From NCBI GenBank assembly GCA_903813345.2, contig CAIIXF020000004.1, forward strand, positions 17,223,513 through 17,287,512: 64,000 nucleotides of DNA. Direction: 5' to 3'. Every line of letters begins with the position of its first letter. Positions within the stretch are counted from its first letter, which is position 1. This document shows positions 34,207-45,373 of this stretch, in pieces. Below the pieces are notes generated by a model. It did no database searches. It was given only the letters and a program-made list of their open reading frames with translations, and had not been told where the DNA came from. The position numbers were made by a program, and so were the translations under genes. The DNA is from Owenia fusiformis (Eukaryota; Annelida; Polychaeta; Sabellida; Oweniidae).

Positions 34207-34720
34207 AGTAAAATTATTGGTTTGTGTGAAGAAACTGAAGAAATTTCACATAACTATTCAATTGATGGATTCCATGCACCAGTCTGTTTAAATAAAAATT
34301 GTAGGTTATCAGTGTATATCCATGAAGATATTCCTTTTGAAATTAGGCACGACTGCATGAATGACTTTGGTAATTCTATTTGGGTGGAAGTTAAAATCAA
34401 TTTTAAATCGATTCTTTGTGGCACATACTATCGTTCACCATCTCAAAAGCAAGTTGAGACTCAGGAATTTTTTAGTAAATTTTCCATTACGTGTAGTAAA
34501 GTGCTTTACTCTGAAATAGACTTAATGTTGACAAAAGGTGATTTTAATGCCAGGTGTAAAAGCTGGTGGGCATTAGATAATGAAAACTCAGCAGGTACAT
34601 TATTATATGATTAATCAGAGTCGTTAGGTCTTTTTCAACTTATAGATGAGCCGACACGAGTTACAAAGGAGGAGGGAAGTTAGCGCAACAGATTTTGGAC
34701 AGTCATGTGTTTGATTTTGG
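34200..34720 (+). pseudogene. LINE APE-type endonuclease fragment
   Basis: The frame from about 34200 reads NNSKIIGLCEETEEI, DGFHAPVCLNKNCRLSVYIH, WVEVKINFKSILCGTYYRSP and LTKGDFNARCKSWWALDNEN. After a stop at 34612 the same frame continues as SLGLFQLIDEPTRVTKEEG. TYYRSP, GDFNAR and LiDEPTR are motifs of the N-terminal endonuclease of CR1/Jockey-type ORF2. No RT follows. Confidence 0.8.
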
Positions 34721-35074
34721 CCATTTCCTGGGGATTTAAACAGGTGCATATGTTAGGCGAATGCATTACCTCCAGGAAAACCACTTCTAGAGATGATAAA
34801 ATAATTTCGACTTTGAGACAGGGTAGATGCAAACAACCCACCCACATGTTTTTTCTGAAATGTTTTCCTGATTTTCAACCCCTTCCATCCTTGCTTTTTT
34901 AATTTTTCTTGCATCAATATGTTGCGTTTTGACACACAGTTAATCCCTGAAAAGGAATAAATGATTCCTTTAAGATAAAGCGGAAAACAATATTTCCCAT
35001 GTTATTTTCCCATAGGAAAAATCATTGCTTTCAGCTTAGTTTGGTCACCCGTAATGGGTATCTTTAAAACTTCT

Positions 35075-36660
35075 GGCGTCACCAAGAAGCCGGCTTTTAA
35101 AAACCGGCTTCGAATGACTTACAGAAGCCAGCTTCTGCAGTTACCAAGAAGCCAGTTTTAAAAGCCAGATTCTCTCTCTCAATCATTTTGTTGTGCATTA
35201 TGCATCTTATTCTCGTATAATTAGCATGGAAATGAGAAAAAATGAAAATAAGTAAAATTGTAACATATTGCAAGATTTTTTACAAAAAGTCATTTCAAAC
35301 CAAAACTATGAGAGAAAAATCAATTCTAAGTAAAAATATCGATGAATTAGATCATGTTCACCAAATCAGAACAGATTATGCATTGCATTTCCGTTTAATA
35401 AAAACGCACCGCTCATTTCACAAAACTGGCTCCAACTTGGAGCCAGTTTACAGATCAGCTCGCTCCATCTTACACAAGCTATGTAGGGCAATCAAGCAAC
35501 TGGGAATCACGGGATACTGTCTCACGATCATTTCTATGTGCATTATGCATCTTATTCTCGTATAATTTGCATGAAAATGAGAAAAAACTGAAAAATACGT
35601 AAAATTGTAACTTATTTCAAGATTTTTTGCAAAAAGTCATTTCAAGCCAAAACTGCTAGATTGTCCCTACATAGCTTGTGTAAGATGGAGCGAGCTGATT
35701 TGTAAACTGGCTCCAAGTTGGAGCCAGTTTTGAAAAATGAGCGGTGCGTTTTTATTAAACGGAAATGCAATGCATAATATATTCTGATTTAGTGAACATG
35801 ATCTAATTCATCGATATTTTTACTTAGAAATAAATTTTCTCTCATAGTTTTGGCTTGAAATGACTTTTTGCAAAAAAATCTTGAAATAAGTTACAATTTT
35901 ACGTATTTTTCAGTTTTTTCTCATTTTCATGCAAATTATACTAGAATAAGATGCATAATGCACATAGAAATGATCGTGAGACAGTATCCCGTGATTCCCA
36001 GTTGCTTGATTGTCCCTACATAGCTTGTGTAAGATGGAGCGAGCTGATTTGTAAACTGGCTCCAAGTTGGAGCCAGTTTTGAAAAATGAGCGGTGCGTTT
36101 TTATTTAACGGAAATGCAATGCATAATCTGTTCTGATTTAGTGAACGTGATCTAATTCATCGATATTTTTACTTAGAAATGAATTTTCTCTCATAGTTTT
36201 GGCTTGAAATGACTTTTTGCAAACAATCTTGAAATAAGTTACAATTTTACGTATTTTTCAAAAACTCCAAATTGGAGCCAGTTTTGAAAAATGAGCGGTG
36301 CGTTTTTATTAAACAGAAATACAATGCATAATATTTTTGGAATTGATGAACTTGATCAAATTCATCGATATCCATGCTTAGAATTCAATTTACCCCCATA
36401 GTTTTGCAAAAATATGACAATATAAACTATATTCAAAAGCCATCTTCTGCAGTACGTCAGTAAGTAAGAAGCCAGTTTTAAAAGCCGGCTTCTTGGTGAC
36501 TCCAGAAGCCGGCTTCTGTTGTCCTTCAGAAGCCGGTTTTTAAAAGCCGGCTTCTGTAGTACGTAAGAAGCCAGTTTGTAAAAGCCGGCTTCTTGGTGAG
36601 TCCAGAAGCCGGCTTCTGTAGTACGTAAGAAGCCAGTTTGTAAAAGCGGTTTTTGCCTTC
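35075..36660. repeat. Complex palindromic array (GAAGCCGGCTTC and GGAGCCAGTTT units)
   Basis: Outer parts (35088-35180 and 36435-36650) are built of GAAGCCGGCTT hairpins joined by CAGTACGTAAGAAGCCAG or TTGGTGAGTCCAG. Inner parts are 360-380-bp units in alternating orientation: 35240-35640 forward, about 35650-36010 inverted, and 36011-36330 repeating the inverted orientation. Each inner unit has TGGCTCCAACTTGGAGCCAG at its heart. The 130-codon minus frame at 36362-36754 is repeat-derived. Confidence 0.85.
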
Positions 36661-37313
36661 GAGTACTTCTGGTTGCTCTCGCAGTCGAACGAAACTGAAA
36701 CTTCTTTTGTCGATATCTAGGTGAGCGATTTTTCAGGCTCTGGTATTTTGACAAAAGTAAGTTCAGGTCGTAGCCATTCTTCGGGGCAGGTTTGAGGCAC
36801 CAACGATTTATTTTGGAGTTTTTCTAAGGAATTATTCCCGACTTCCGACTATTGCACCTTAAACTCTCAAATATCAAAAGTTAAAAAAGAAATCGAACAT
36901 TTGGGAGTATGATACTCCGGCACTTTTTTAATAGATTTTCCTCGTAGCGTTATGGGAGTTCAAACAGAAGTGAAAATTTCCCGCAATTGATATATCCATT
37001 GCATGGGGTAAGTAATTTGCTTTGGGATAACGAAACATATGAGTTGAAAATAAATTAGGTGGTTTCCTTAGTGTTTTTTATGAAAAATAACATCCTCCGT
37101 CATAGCGAACAAATCTTTTATAACTGCCTGTGGTAATTATAGGTCATCTCAATCACCAACATTGAATGAATGCTGTAAACACAGTGTTTAAAAGAGACAA
37201 TTTCAAATTCTTTCCTTTTGAGAGGATTTATGTATTGTGTTTCGCCATAACATGGAGAACAGAACTATCAACAAAATTTCCTTTTATTAAGTATCATCTA
37301 CACATGTGTGAAT
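36661..37313. other. No recognisable gene
   Basis: Short frames only; no repeat recognised. Confidence 0.4.
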
Positions 37314-37859
37314 ATATAGAGATTATCCTATATGAGGTTCAGGATATTGGGATTATCCCGAGGCCAATATAATATATCTGCCCGAGGGCCGTAGGTCCCG
37401 AGGGTAGATATATTATATTGGCCAAGGGATAATCCCAATATCCTGAACCGACTATAGGATGATCTGTTTATCCCATACCAATCACATTGTTCAATTTGCC
37501 AAAGTTCAGAAACTTTGCAACCAACCGTGGAATATTCTTAAAATATTCATGTCCAGTTTTGTATTCCTGTTTCTTTTCCTATTCAAATCTTTGATTATTA
37601 ACGCCGGTACACTGCTCCTTCCCTTCTTTTAAGCATCAAACAGATCGCGATTGTCTGCGTTTTTCTCCATTGTCGTTTACAGTATGCGAACGTTACAAAA
37701 AAGGACCAATACGGGAACAGCGATTATGACGTAGCGGGCAGATATACTATATCTGCCCGCTCGGAGCGGGACGTAAAGCTATATCTGCCCGCTGATGAAA
37801 ATATAAGTTTTTACAAACCGGCTTTATGTACCCGTAACACGTCCAAGTATGGGATAAAA
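37314..37859. mobile_element. Foldback element, single half-unit
   Basis: Matches one arm of the foldback at 23460-24480, including the 150-bp CCCGAGGG hairpin (37322-37470). It ends at GTATGGGATAAA, the exact centre of the dimer. It also contains the paired AGCGGGCAGATATA palindromes near 37734-37765. Confidence 0.8.
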
Positions 37860-38285
37860 CTGAGTACCCAACATGCCTTATTTTATAAAATGTCACGAAC
37901 TCTAATTGAAAAATGATCGCGCGCATACAAATCCGTATCGGTCGTTTTGTTTATCACAGTCTTCATATGCTGTTATTCCACTTTATCTAAAACCAAGGCG
38001 TTGTTGTTTGGATATACCCTGTGCGTAGAGACTAGTTAAAAACGAGAAGACGAAGCTCTATTTTGAGAAGCAAAGTCGAAGACAATTTCTGAAATATCAA
38101 ATGAAATTGGTTCAAATCTCTATTCATTGGAGTGCTGTTAAAAAAGAAACTTCTGTCATATTTGATAATTTTTAAGTCTTTCCTATATTTTCCTGATCTT
38201 CCAGGTTTATCTGCATAAAATCAAGCCTAATGACATGGACATTACATGGGCCCTAATGTAATACTATATCTAGTAATTAAACAAT
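37860..38285. other. No recognisable gene
   Basis: Nothing supported. Confidence 0.4.
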
Positions 38286-38405
38286 GCAAATATGCAAAAT
38301 GTCACCACCTGCCATTTGTTACAGAGGCCAAACGCCTACCACCAAGCGTCAAACGCCGTTACAAAAATGTTGGAGTCCATAACAATATGACAATATGACA
38401 ATATG
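38286..38405. repeat. Dispersed repeat D
   Basis: TGCAAAATGTCACCACCTGC, TTTGTTACAGA, a run of CCAAACGCC-like words, then GTTGGAGTCCATAACAATAT. The same order occurs at 44938, 55455 and 56915, and inverted at 10302. Confidence 0.75.
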
Positions 38406-38413
38406 AAAATTAC

Positions 38414-38590
38414 TACAGGGTGTCCAAAAACAGAGTGTTCAAAAAATTGTACCATGACAAACATGGAATATTACTGAGAGTGATGAGAACGGATCATCTG
38501 AACAAATTGTCTTTATCATGTGATAAGTTCAGCTTTTTCGATAGTATTTAATCGTAATTGACGATATTTTCGAGAAACGGGCTCCAGAGT
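38414..38590. mobile_element. Mariner-type terminus (CAGGGTGTCCAAAAA) next to the GT31 block
   Basis: CTACAGGGTGTCCAAAAACA resembles the end of the palindromic element at 18729. The sequence runs directly into the GT31 duplicated block at 38592 and has no partner end. Confidence 0.4.
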
Positions 38591-38591
38591 A

Positions 38592-40545
38592 CTTTTCTAG
38601 ATTATGATAATTTCATACACAATACATAGTCAATCTGTATGATTTCATTTCCCAAGAATTTGTTTCGTAGAATCCATTGAAATTTTAAAGAATATTTTGG
38701 TAAAATAGCGAATTCTTGAAACTGAAAACGGTTTCCTGGAATACCTTTTTAACTGGACATTAAGAACAATCACTGTTTCATAGTTTCATAGAATTAAAAC
38801 TTTTGTAATTGTTATGATTAAGTCAATATACTGATTTTGTGAAGTGCCCAAAATATGTTTGACTTTGGAATGATTTTAAAAATATTCTTGCTGTGAAATC
38901 AATCTGATTTAACTTTTAAAAATTGTACAGATTTTATGTTAATTTTTTTATTTTAAACATTTTGTGTTCCAATATTTCATCATTTCTCTTGGTGATAAAC
39001 GGTGACAAGCAATTATTCTTTTTTTAACCCAACACACATTAAGTTTCACTTTAAAGGTTTTAAATCCTTCCATCCAGCGTACTTTGTATCCCAATGCTTC
39101 ATTACAAAGTCCAACATAAACATCTTCAAAAAAGAAGAAGGGTATATTTGGTGAAACTCTCACAATGCCCTTGACAACCTCCATAGTAGTGACATAGCCA
39201 GGACCGCCAGTACAGAAGAGAGGGTACGTCAAATGAGGGTATTGCACAGGAGAGACGTAATACTTTGATGTCTCATTCCTAATTGGTGAAATACGATTCT
39301 GGATGCATTTTCCTAGTATTTCGTTTTTAATTTTGAATGAGTCGATGAGTTGTAAAAGTTTTGGAGTATCCACCCATATATCAATGTCAGTTTTCATAAC
39401 ATATTTAGCATTTGAGCAGAAATCTGATGCCCATTTGAGACCAGACATTGTTTTTAGCGTCAAGTTCTCGTATACATCCATGAAATCTTTGATGAGGATA
39501 TCTCCATGTTTTTTAGCTTCTTTAAGAGCTCTCGTATTCCGCGTCTGGTCTTTAGCGTGCTTCCCTAATACGAAAACGTACCTCAGTTCTCCTGTGTTCT
39601 TGTTAGAAATACTTGTCCAAGTTTTCCGCAATGCGGTCCTATTTATCATTTCATGAGGTGCAGTTGTAATTATTATTAGTAGCTTGACCTGAGTTGTGGA
39701 ATTATTCGTTGAGCACAAATTATCATTTTTGTAGATGTACGAAGATTGCGGAAAACATGCATCACACTTATCTGGTCGTACTTCTGAAATGTTAACCGAT
39801 TGGTTCATAGAGAAATTACCACTTTTCCAAACTTGTTGATAATCCAAGAATATGGAACTGGTTTCCCTTGTCGTCTGATTCTTTCTTTGTGTGTTATTTT
39901 CATCATTATCGGTAACATTTCCTTTATGTTCATTTATTCCATTTCCAGTAATAAATGTTCCTCTTCTAGAGAATCCAACTGATAATTGTTCTGGTTGACC
40001 AGAAGAGTCTTGTGTCTGATATAGTTCTAGTAATATAAACAAAGTTGATGGTATGCATAAGACAAATATGAATATCTTATAAATCCGTATTAACATAATG
40101 ATTGACTTCTTGCATTTTCCTATACTCTATCGTCAGAAATATTCTGTGTTCTTTTCACATCCCTATTTGATGACTATTTCCAATACTTTGAAACATTTAT
40201 ATATACTTATCCAAATCCATTGGAATTTTATTTAGCTATTGTGGAGTTAAACCGGGGTCCTTTTGTGAACAAAGCTTATACAAAAACAAATCAATTTTCA
40301 GATTTAAAATCATTTGGTCACTTAGTTCATGAAGGTTATTGAAGGTTGTGTTTAAGGAAACTCTATGTTTTCCGAGTTGGGAGAGGTTTGACACATGTCA
40401 TCTGGTCAATTGCCCGTTCATGGCCCTCGTTGTCTTTTGAAATGGACAATGTTTTGCACCCCTCTCTCAGACAGAAGCTTGGAAAAGAAAAAATATGTAG
40501 AAGCAGTGTTAGTAGGCAGAATGATTATTTTTACTCGGCTTAAAA
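38592..40545. repeat. GT31 duplicated block, copy 2 (gene plus flanks)
   Basis: Direct-orientation duplicate of 21255-23300. Its right boundary is where LINE sequence begins, at about 40545. Its left boundary lies at about 38592, just after a mariner-like end. It holds the unoccupied version of the MITE target site (TTA at 40509-40511). Confidence 0.85.
38948..40096 (-). CDS. Beta-1,3-galactosyltransferase-like glycosyltransferase (GT31), copy 2
   Basis: Intronless paralogue of the gene at 21622-22758, 382 residues, in the same orientation. N-terminal anchor (IFIFVLCIPSTLFILLEL), N-glycosylation-rich stem, RKTW, LRYVFVLGKHAKD, a DxD site read as TDIDIWVD (about residues 236-243), YPLFCTGGPGYV and EDVYVGLC are all present. 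Both outer aspartates of DxD remain, so activity is plausible. The DxD loop differs from copy 1 (TDIDIWVD against TDTDVYVN) and the C-terminus is extended by LK, so the copies may differ in specificity; that is inference. Similarity continues into both flanks, showing a segmental duplication rather than retrotransposition. Confidence 0.9.
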   Translation of the reverse strand: MLIRIYKIFIFVLCIPSTLFILLELYQTQDSSGQPEQLSVGFSRRGTFITGNGINEHKGNVTDNDENNTQRKNQTTRETSSIFLDYQQVWKSGNFSMNQSVNISEVRPDKCDACFPQSSYIYKNDNLCSTNNSTTQVKLLIIITTAPHEMINRTALRKTWTSISNKNTGELRYVFVLGKHAKDQTRNTRALKEAKKHGDILIKDFMDVYENLTLKTMSGLKWASDFCSNAKYVMKTDIDIWVDTPKLLQLIDSFKIKNEILGKCIQNRISPIRNETSKYYVSPVQYPHLTYPLFCTGGPGYVTTMEVVKGIVRVSPNIPFFFFEDVYVGLCNEALGYKVRWMEGFKTFKVKLNVCWVKKRIIACHRLSPREMMKYWNTKCLK

Positions 40546-42423
40546 ATTATATGATTCTACATGGACAAATGTAAGAAGGGCAAATCGCAGTACAATGCTC
40601 TGCTCGGTAAAGGTAGTGGCTGCGGAGGCCTAGCTAATTCCAACATCTGCATGTCAAATATACAAAACATATTCCATACCTACAATGACATACGGTGCCC
40701 ATATTATCAACTATCAACAGAATGATATAGTTGTTCTAGAAAAGACACAACGAGAAATAGGACGGAGAATTCAATCTCTGCCTCACTCAGCTAGTATTCC
40801 CATCTCAACTTTGCCCCTGGGCCTAATGGACGTTGAATTTTATATTGACTTTTTAAGAATGATGTTTCTCTGGAGTTCATTGCAACTCCCGAGCGCAAAT
40901 ATATATAAATGTCTTTTCACAATGAGATTTGTAAAAATGCTGCATGTTAACAATGAATGTAATACCTTCTCTCCAATAAAATGCATGTTACTGACATCAA
41001 AAAGGTATGATTTACATAACCATGTTCTAAATATGGTAGACTGTAAAATGTTCATCCCCAAAAATAGGTGGAAGAATATTGTGTATAGAAAAACTGCAGC
41101 CGTTCAGATGCAAAGGACATTTTTCCAATCGCTAATGTACAAGGGCCTAAACTATTTTAGAATGGGTAACTTTGAAATTCTGAGGCCATTTATATGGTGG
41201 AGAGTCGCAAGACTGTTCCCTTTTGCTTTAAGTAGTTGTAAAATAATGGTGAAACTGCTAGCAGATGAACATGCGCTTAGATCAAAATATAGAGGTTCCG
41301 AAGATAAATCAGTTATATGCTCAATGTGCAGCACTTATGAAAAAGAAGACATAGAGCATTTCTTACTTAAATGCCCAGCAAATATATATATTATATATAG
41401 AGAACAACTTAGTAATCATTGCTGCGAATGGGGTATCCAAATGAACACTAAAAACATTCTTGGCATAGGAATTGAAGAGTTGCACTTTACAAACGAACAA
41501 CTACTTGTATTTTTAAAAGATATGGCACATATAGTTATGCAACAATATTTGTGTCGTCAACGGTACTTGACAAGTTTACAAAATTAATGTAACTTTATCA
41601 GCGTGAAAGGGTGGCCCTCAAGGGACGAACATGGGCCGACCAGGGATTCTCCCTTAATTAACGGTAATATGTAATATGTATTTATTCTGAGTGTACCGAC
41701 CTTTGGGAAGGTACAATAATAAGCAATGCTTAAGTTGTTTTTTCTGTTTTTTTCCTTGATTGGTAGTTGCAACGTCAACGCGGCAGCCTGACGTATTTGC
41801 AACAAACGATTATATCTCTTAAGCAGCCTATACATTTTAGTTTTACTCGCATATTTGTATTTATATTTATGTACATTTACTATACACACTAATTTAGAAT
41901 TGCACCATAGGGCAACACCACCTTTCTTCAATTTACAAAAATTGTATATTTCTTTTACTAGCTTACAAGATATTGAAAGCATCTCATACTTTCATACAGT
42001 ACTGCAGTACCGACCTTGGGGAAGGTACGATGATGCGCTCTTTTTTCCTTTTAATTTTTATAGAAAACGCAGATCCATAATGTCATTTTTTATTAATCTT
42101 AAGAGTGTTAGGTAACAGGTCTATCTAGGCCTACGGCGTGCGTCTACGCGGTAGCTAGGCGTCGTCGTCAGTACAAAAAACAACAACAAAACAATGAATG
42201 TTTGTAAAATATAGTCATTTTTTATAATTACGTTACAATTAGGTGCTAGGCCAATCTTGGTCGGCGGCGTGCGTCTACGCGGTAGCTAGGCGTCGTCGTC
42301 AGTCAAAACAACAGCAATATTGTTTGTTTGTAAATAGTGATTATTTTCAATTTAACATTTACATAATTTGTATACATGTATCTCCTTTATATAAAGGGCA
42401 ATAAATATATACATACATACATA
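40545..42423 (+). mobile_element. LINE (non-LTR retrotransposon) 3' half
   Basis: Coding remnant followed by about 830 bp of 3' UTR ending in an AATAAATATATACATACATA tail at about 42400-42423. The 3' UTR holds internal direct repeats: GTACCGACCTT-GGGAAGGTAC at 41692 and 42006, and a GGCGTGCGTCTACGCGGTAG module at about 42134 and 42267. A 5'-truncated copy with a short tandem tail is the normal LINE outcome. It separates GT31 copy 2 from the copy 3 fragment. Confidence 0.8.
40556..41587 (+). pseudogene. LINE ORF2 C-terminal region with zinc knuckle
   Basis: The longest uninterrupted part is 300 codons from 40685. Upstream, in another frame, CKKGKSQYNALLGKGSGCGG is readable, so a frameshift lies near 40670. 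The main frame reads VLEKTQREIGRRIQSLPHSA, STLPLGLMDVEF and FLWSSLQLPSANIYK. A CxxC...H...C zinc knuckle (CSMCSTYEKEDIEHFLLKCP) lies near its end, as in CR1/Jockey-like ORF2 proteins. The RT active site is not in the window. The open frame suggests a fairly young insertion. Confidence 0.8.
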
Positions 42424-42426
42424 CAC

Positions 42427-42517
42427 ATGAGGCTTGTGTCTGATATAGTCCTAGTAATATAAACATAGTGGATGCTATGCATAAAACAAAAATGAATATC
42501 TTATAAATCCTTAACAT
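42427..42517 (-). pseudogene. GT31 copy 3, N-terminal fragment
   Basis: The first 30 codons of a third GT31 copy. On the minus strand the frame begins MLRIYKIFIFVLCIASTMF and runs on to LGLYQTQAS, matching the membrane anchor of copies 1 and 2. It then stops abruptly at about 42427, where an ACAT/ATAC-rich LINE tail begins. No catalytic part follows, so this is a broken copy. The upstream flank of the duplicated block continues on its right side. Confidence 0.85.
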
Positions 42518-42789
42518 GTTGATCTATTGATTGATGGGACTTCTTGCTATCTCCCAAAATATCTTAATTGATGAATCTGTTCATCAGAAATATCCTGTGT
42601 TCTTTTAACATCCCTATTTAACGTTTCGTTAAGGTCTAATACTTAATTAATTAATACTTTGAAACAGTAGGTATTTTCGAAATTTAGCCAACATTTTATT
42701 AATTTATAATCGAGTTAAACGGTGGCGTTTTATAAGCAAATTCAATTTATTTATCCATTAAGATATACGTACGTATCTCATACTTGAGT

Positions 42790-42915
42790 GGGTTTGGGGT
42801 AGATATCACCCGGGAATATATATCGTATCTGAGGAGCGGGCAGGATATATTGTATATGTCCCGCTCCAGGCCAAATGCGGGCAGATATAATATATCCATC
42901 CCGCTCCCGGGAATT
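42790..42915. mobile_element. Foldback family fragment
   Basis: GTAGATATCACCCGGGAATA, then a hairpin of GAGCGGGCAGGATATATTG and its inverse. The same start is seen at 23466, so this is the outer end of the foldback family. Confidence 0.6.
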
Positions 42916-43095
42916 TTTCAAAAGTTTAAAAAAGTTTAGATATCAAAAGTTTTAATTTTTTTAATTTTAAAATTTAATTTCTTTTAGTTTAAATGTTACA
43001 ATTTTATTGTATTGAACAAAAAGAATATTACGAAAATGTTAAATATAAATATATTGCCATTTGAAAAAGGTGGAAAAGGTTATATCTACCCTAAA

Positions 43096-43260
43096 CCCAC
43101 TCAAGTATGAGATACACCAGTTATGCACGATCGGTTTGGATACATGGAATATCCCTTGGGATATACAATACATCTTCCCTCGATTCCTTCGGTCCCTCGG
43201 GAAAATATATTGTATATCCCTCGGGATATTCCCTGTATCCAAAACCTCCCAGTGCATAAC
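43096..43260. repeat. Inverted repeat with CCTCGGGA arms, related to 16395-16450
   Basis: TACACCAGTTATGCAC...GGATACATGGAATATCCC pairs with GGGATATTCCCTGTATCC...GTGCATAACCCC. The right arm is shared with 16405-16445. No coding content. Confidence 0.65.
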
Positions 43261-43283
43261 CCCTATATATGCTTAGTAGACAC

Positions 43284-43545
43284 CAGTGGCGGATCCAGGA
43301 ACCAACAAGGGGGGGGGGGCAATTTTCGGTCAAAGAAAGAAATTTGGGCCGAAAAGCGGGCCCAAATTTTCAAATTCTGAGGCCCATTTTCTTCAAAGTT
43401 TGGCCTGAAAATAAAAGATAAGGCCTTAGAAGGCCTAGTAAAGACCAAAAAGGCCCACTTTTTGGTTTTTAAGGCCTTTCTTGGTCCAAAATTTTTTTGG
43501 AGCACAATTTTTTTCTGCGCCCAACTTAGGGGTGGGCCCCATGGG
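43284..43545. mobile_element. hAT-like terminus CAGTGGCGGATCCAGG and following module
   Basis: CAGTGGCGGATCCAGGAACC followed by a G-run is a widespread non-autonomous hAT end. The rest is a run of GGCC-rich words (AAGGCCTTAGAAGGCC). No matching inverse end was found. Confidence 0.55.
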
Positions 43546-43729
43546 GTCCTTTTGTGAGCAACAAACCAATTTTAATATTTAAAATCTTATTTGTATACCA
43601 CTGGGTTAAACTGATATGGTCATTAAGTACATGAAAGTTGTTGAAGGTGTAAGGAAGGTTCTATCTTTCATTTTGATGTAAATATATCTTCGATGAAATT
43701 TGCCCAAGGAATAAACCATGGGCTTTGCG

Positions 43730-43893
43730 AAATTTTTTAGGCCCATTTTCTTTAAAATTTGTCCTGAAATTAAAAAATAAGGCCTTAGAAGGCCCAGTAA
43801 TTACCAAAAGGCCTAATTTTTGGGGCCTTAACGCCCTTAAGGCATTTTTTGGCCCAAATTTGTTTTGGGCTCAAGGGGGGCGGGCCCCTAGTT
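43730..43893. repeat. Second copy of the GGCC-rich hAT-like module
   Basis: Direct repeat of 43378-43545 (TAAGGCCTTAGAAGGCC, TTTTTTGGCCCAAATT), placed on the other side of the resumed GT31 flank. Confidence 0.7.
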
Positions 43894-43897
43894 GTAA

Positions 43898-44475
43898 TGT
43901 CACTCGTCAGGTGGCAAAATATATTTTCAAAAATTGTAAATCTTTTTTCTTGAAGCCTACAAATATTTTTTAAATAGGCTAAGCAGCATCAAAATAAAGC
44001 AATATCGTTGAGCTATCTGGGTTGAAAATAAGTTTTAATATGTGTAAATATTTATGCACCATTAGATTCAATGAGAACTCAAATTTTAAAATGCTATTCT
44101 CTCTGAACCATTTTCCAGGGCACTTTTCTGCATTTATGAATTAAAATTTCTTGCTTATTTTTCAACAATTTTCTTATTTTTCAGCACAATATAGGTTAGG
44201 ATGTGCTATACGTTGGTGTAAAAAATGTTTGTGTATGATAGCTATATTTTATTTGAAACAAACTTCTCAAACAAAAAGGCCTTCAAAATCAACATTTAGA
44301 AGTTCAATAGAAAAGTGTCACATAGCAAATTTTGATAGCATTTGGGAGGACTTAATATAAGCCAAAGTGGATTAAACTTTGTATGGGGTCTTAATGCTTG
44401 TGTTATTGTATTCAAAAATGCATTCCATGCCATCTGTATAGAACAACATCAAACATACGATCGGTATATTATATA
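43898..44475. repeat. Dispersed repeat C, copy 2
   Basis: Second copy of 32568-33075, with a 70-bp insertion near 44200. It follows the hAT-like module. Confidence 0.85.
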
Positions 44476-44937
44476 TATAGCTTCATCAATTTGAAACATA
44501 TTTATTTCAGTTTATTTATTTATACAATAGTTCTATGAAATATAGACTCCCTTAGAAAATATACATCATAATAGAATGGTGATTAGTGCATCTTGAGATA
44601 AACATGGAGTAAATGTACTCAATAGATGGAGTCTTCAATTAGAGCTCCACCTATTGAAGAAAACAGAAACTCCCTAATGAGAGACTGACATCCTATCTAT
44701 TTATATGTTATTATAAAGAATACAATTTTATCATAAATATATTATTATGTAATATTTTCAGTGAAAATAGTCTTATAGCATATATTGCGCCACATTTAAA
44801 TATAGCCTTTTTGAATAGTTTTCATCATTCTCACAGAATATACGATTATGAAACTTCATAAATCGCAGGCCTCAATTAAACATAAGGAACATTATTAGAT
44901 TTTAACAGCGCAAAATATCACCACCAACAAGGAAAAA
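44476..44937. other. No recognisable gene
   Basis: AT-rich; a small hairpin CAATAGATGGAG...CTCCACCTATTG at 44620-44660. Confidence 0.45.
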
Positions 44938-45095
44938 CAAGACATTAACATGCAAAATATCACCACCTGCTATTTATTACAGACAGCGAATACTGAACAC
45001 CAGAACTGCCAAACACCAACCAAAGGCCAAACACGATCCCCCAAAAAGTTGGAGACCATAACAATATGTGAGCACTTGTGGTGGTGACATAAAAA
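44938..45095. repeat. Dispersed repeat D
   Basis: ACATTAACATGCAAAATATC and ACCACCTGCTATTTATTACA, then GTTGGAGACCATAACAATAT and GTGAGCACTTGTGG. Of the copies here, this one shows the longest readable right side. Confidence 0.75.
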
Positions 45096-45373
45096 ATTAG
45101 GCTAAGAAAATGCACATCTTTGGTTAAAATATAAAATAGCTCCCAAAATCTGATTCCACAACAATTTTTTATAGAAAGAGTGTTCTTTATGTGAAGGAGT
45201 GAAACTGTCAGCTGTGTTCGTCAAATATAACATAGAAAATAATTGTTGGAATGTTAAGTACAACTGGAATGTACAACTTACAATATACCAGGTACATTAG
45301 ATCACAATTCCAAATTTCTTCATTTCCAATTCAAAATATATTTATACATATTATCTTCAGATATCGTAGTAAA

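Larger units (their letters stand above)
42518..43690. repeat. GT31 copy 3 upstream flank, split by insertions
   Basis: 42518-42730 matches the 5' flank of copies 1 and 2 (CAGAAATATCCTGTGTTC and TACTTTGAAACAG are shared). The match stops near the GAGTTAAACGG motif and resumes at 43546 with GGTCCTTTTGTGA, continuing to about 43690. The roughly 815 bp between consists of foldback and hAT-like sequence. Confidence 0.7.

Noticed and set aside
36362-36754. 130-codon minus-strand ORF with repeated RLLESPRSRLL-like words
   Set aside because: It lies in the palindromic array and its repeats are those of the DNA units.
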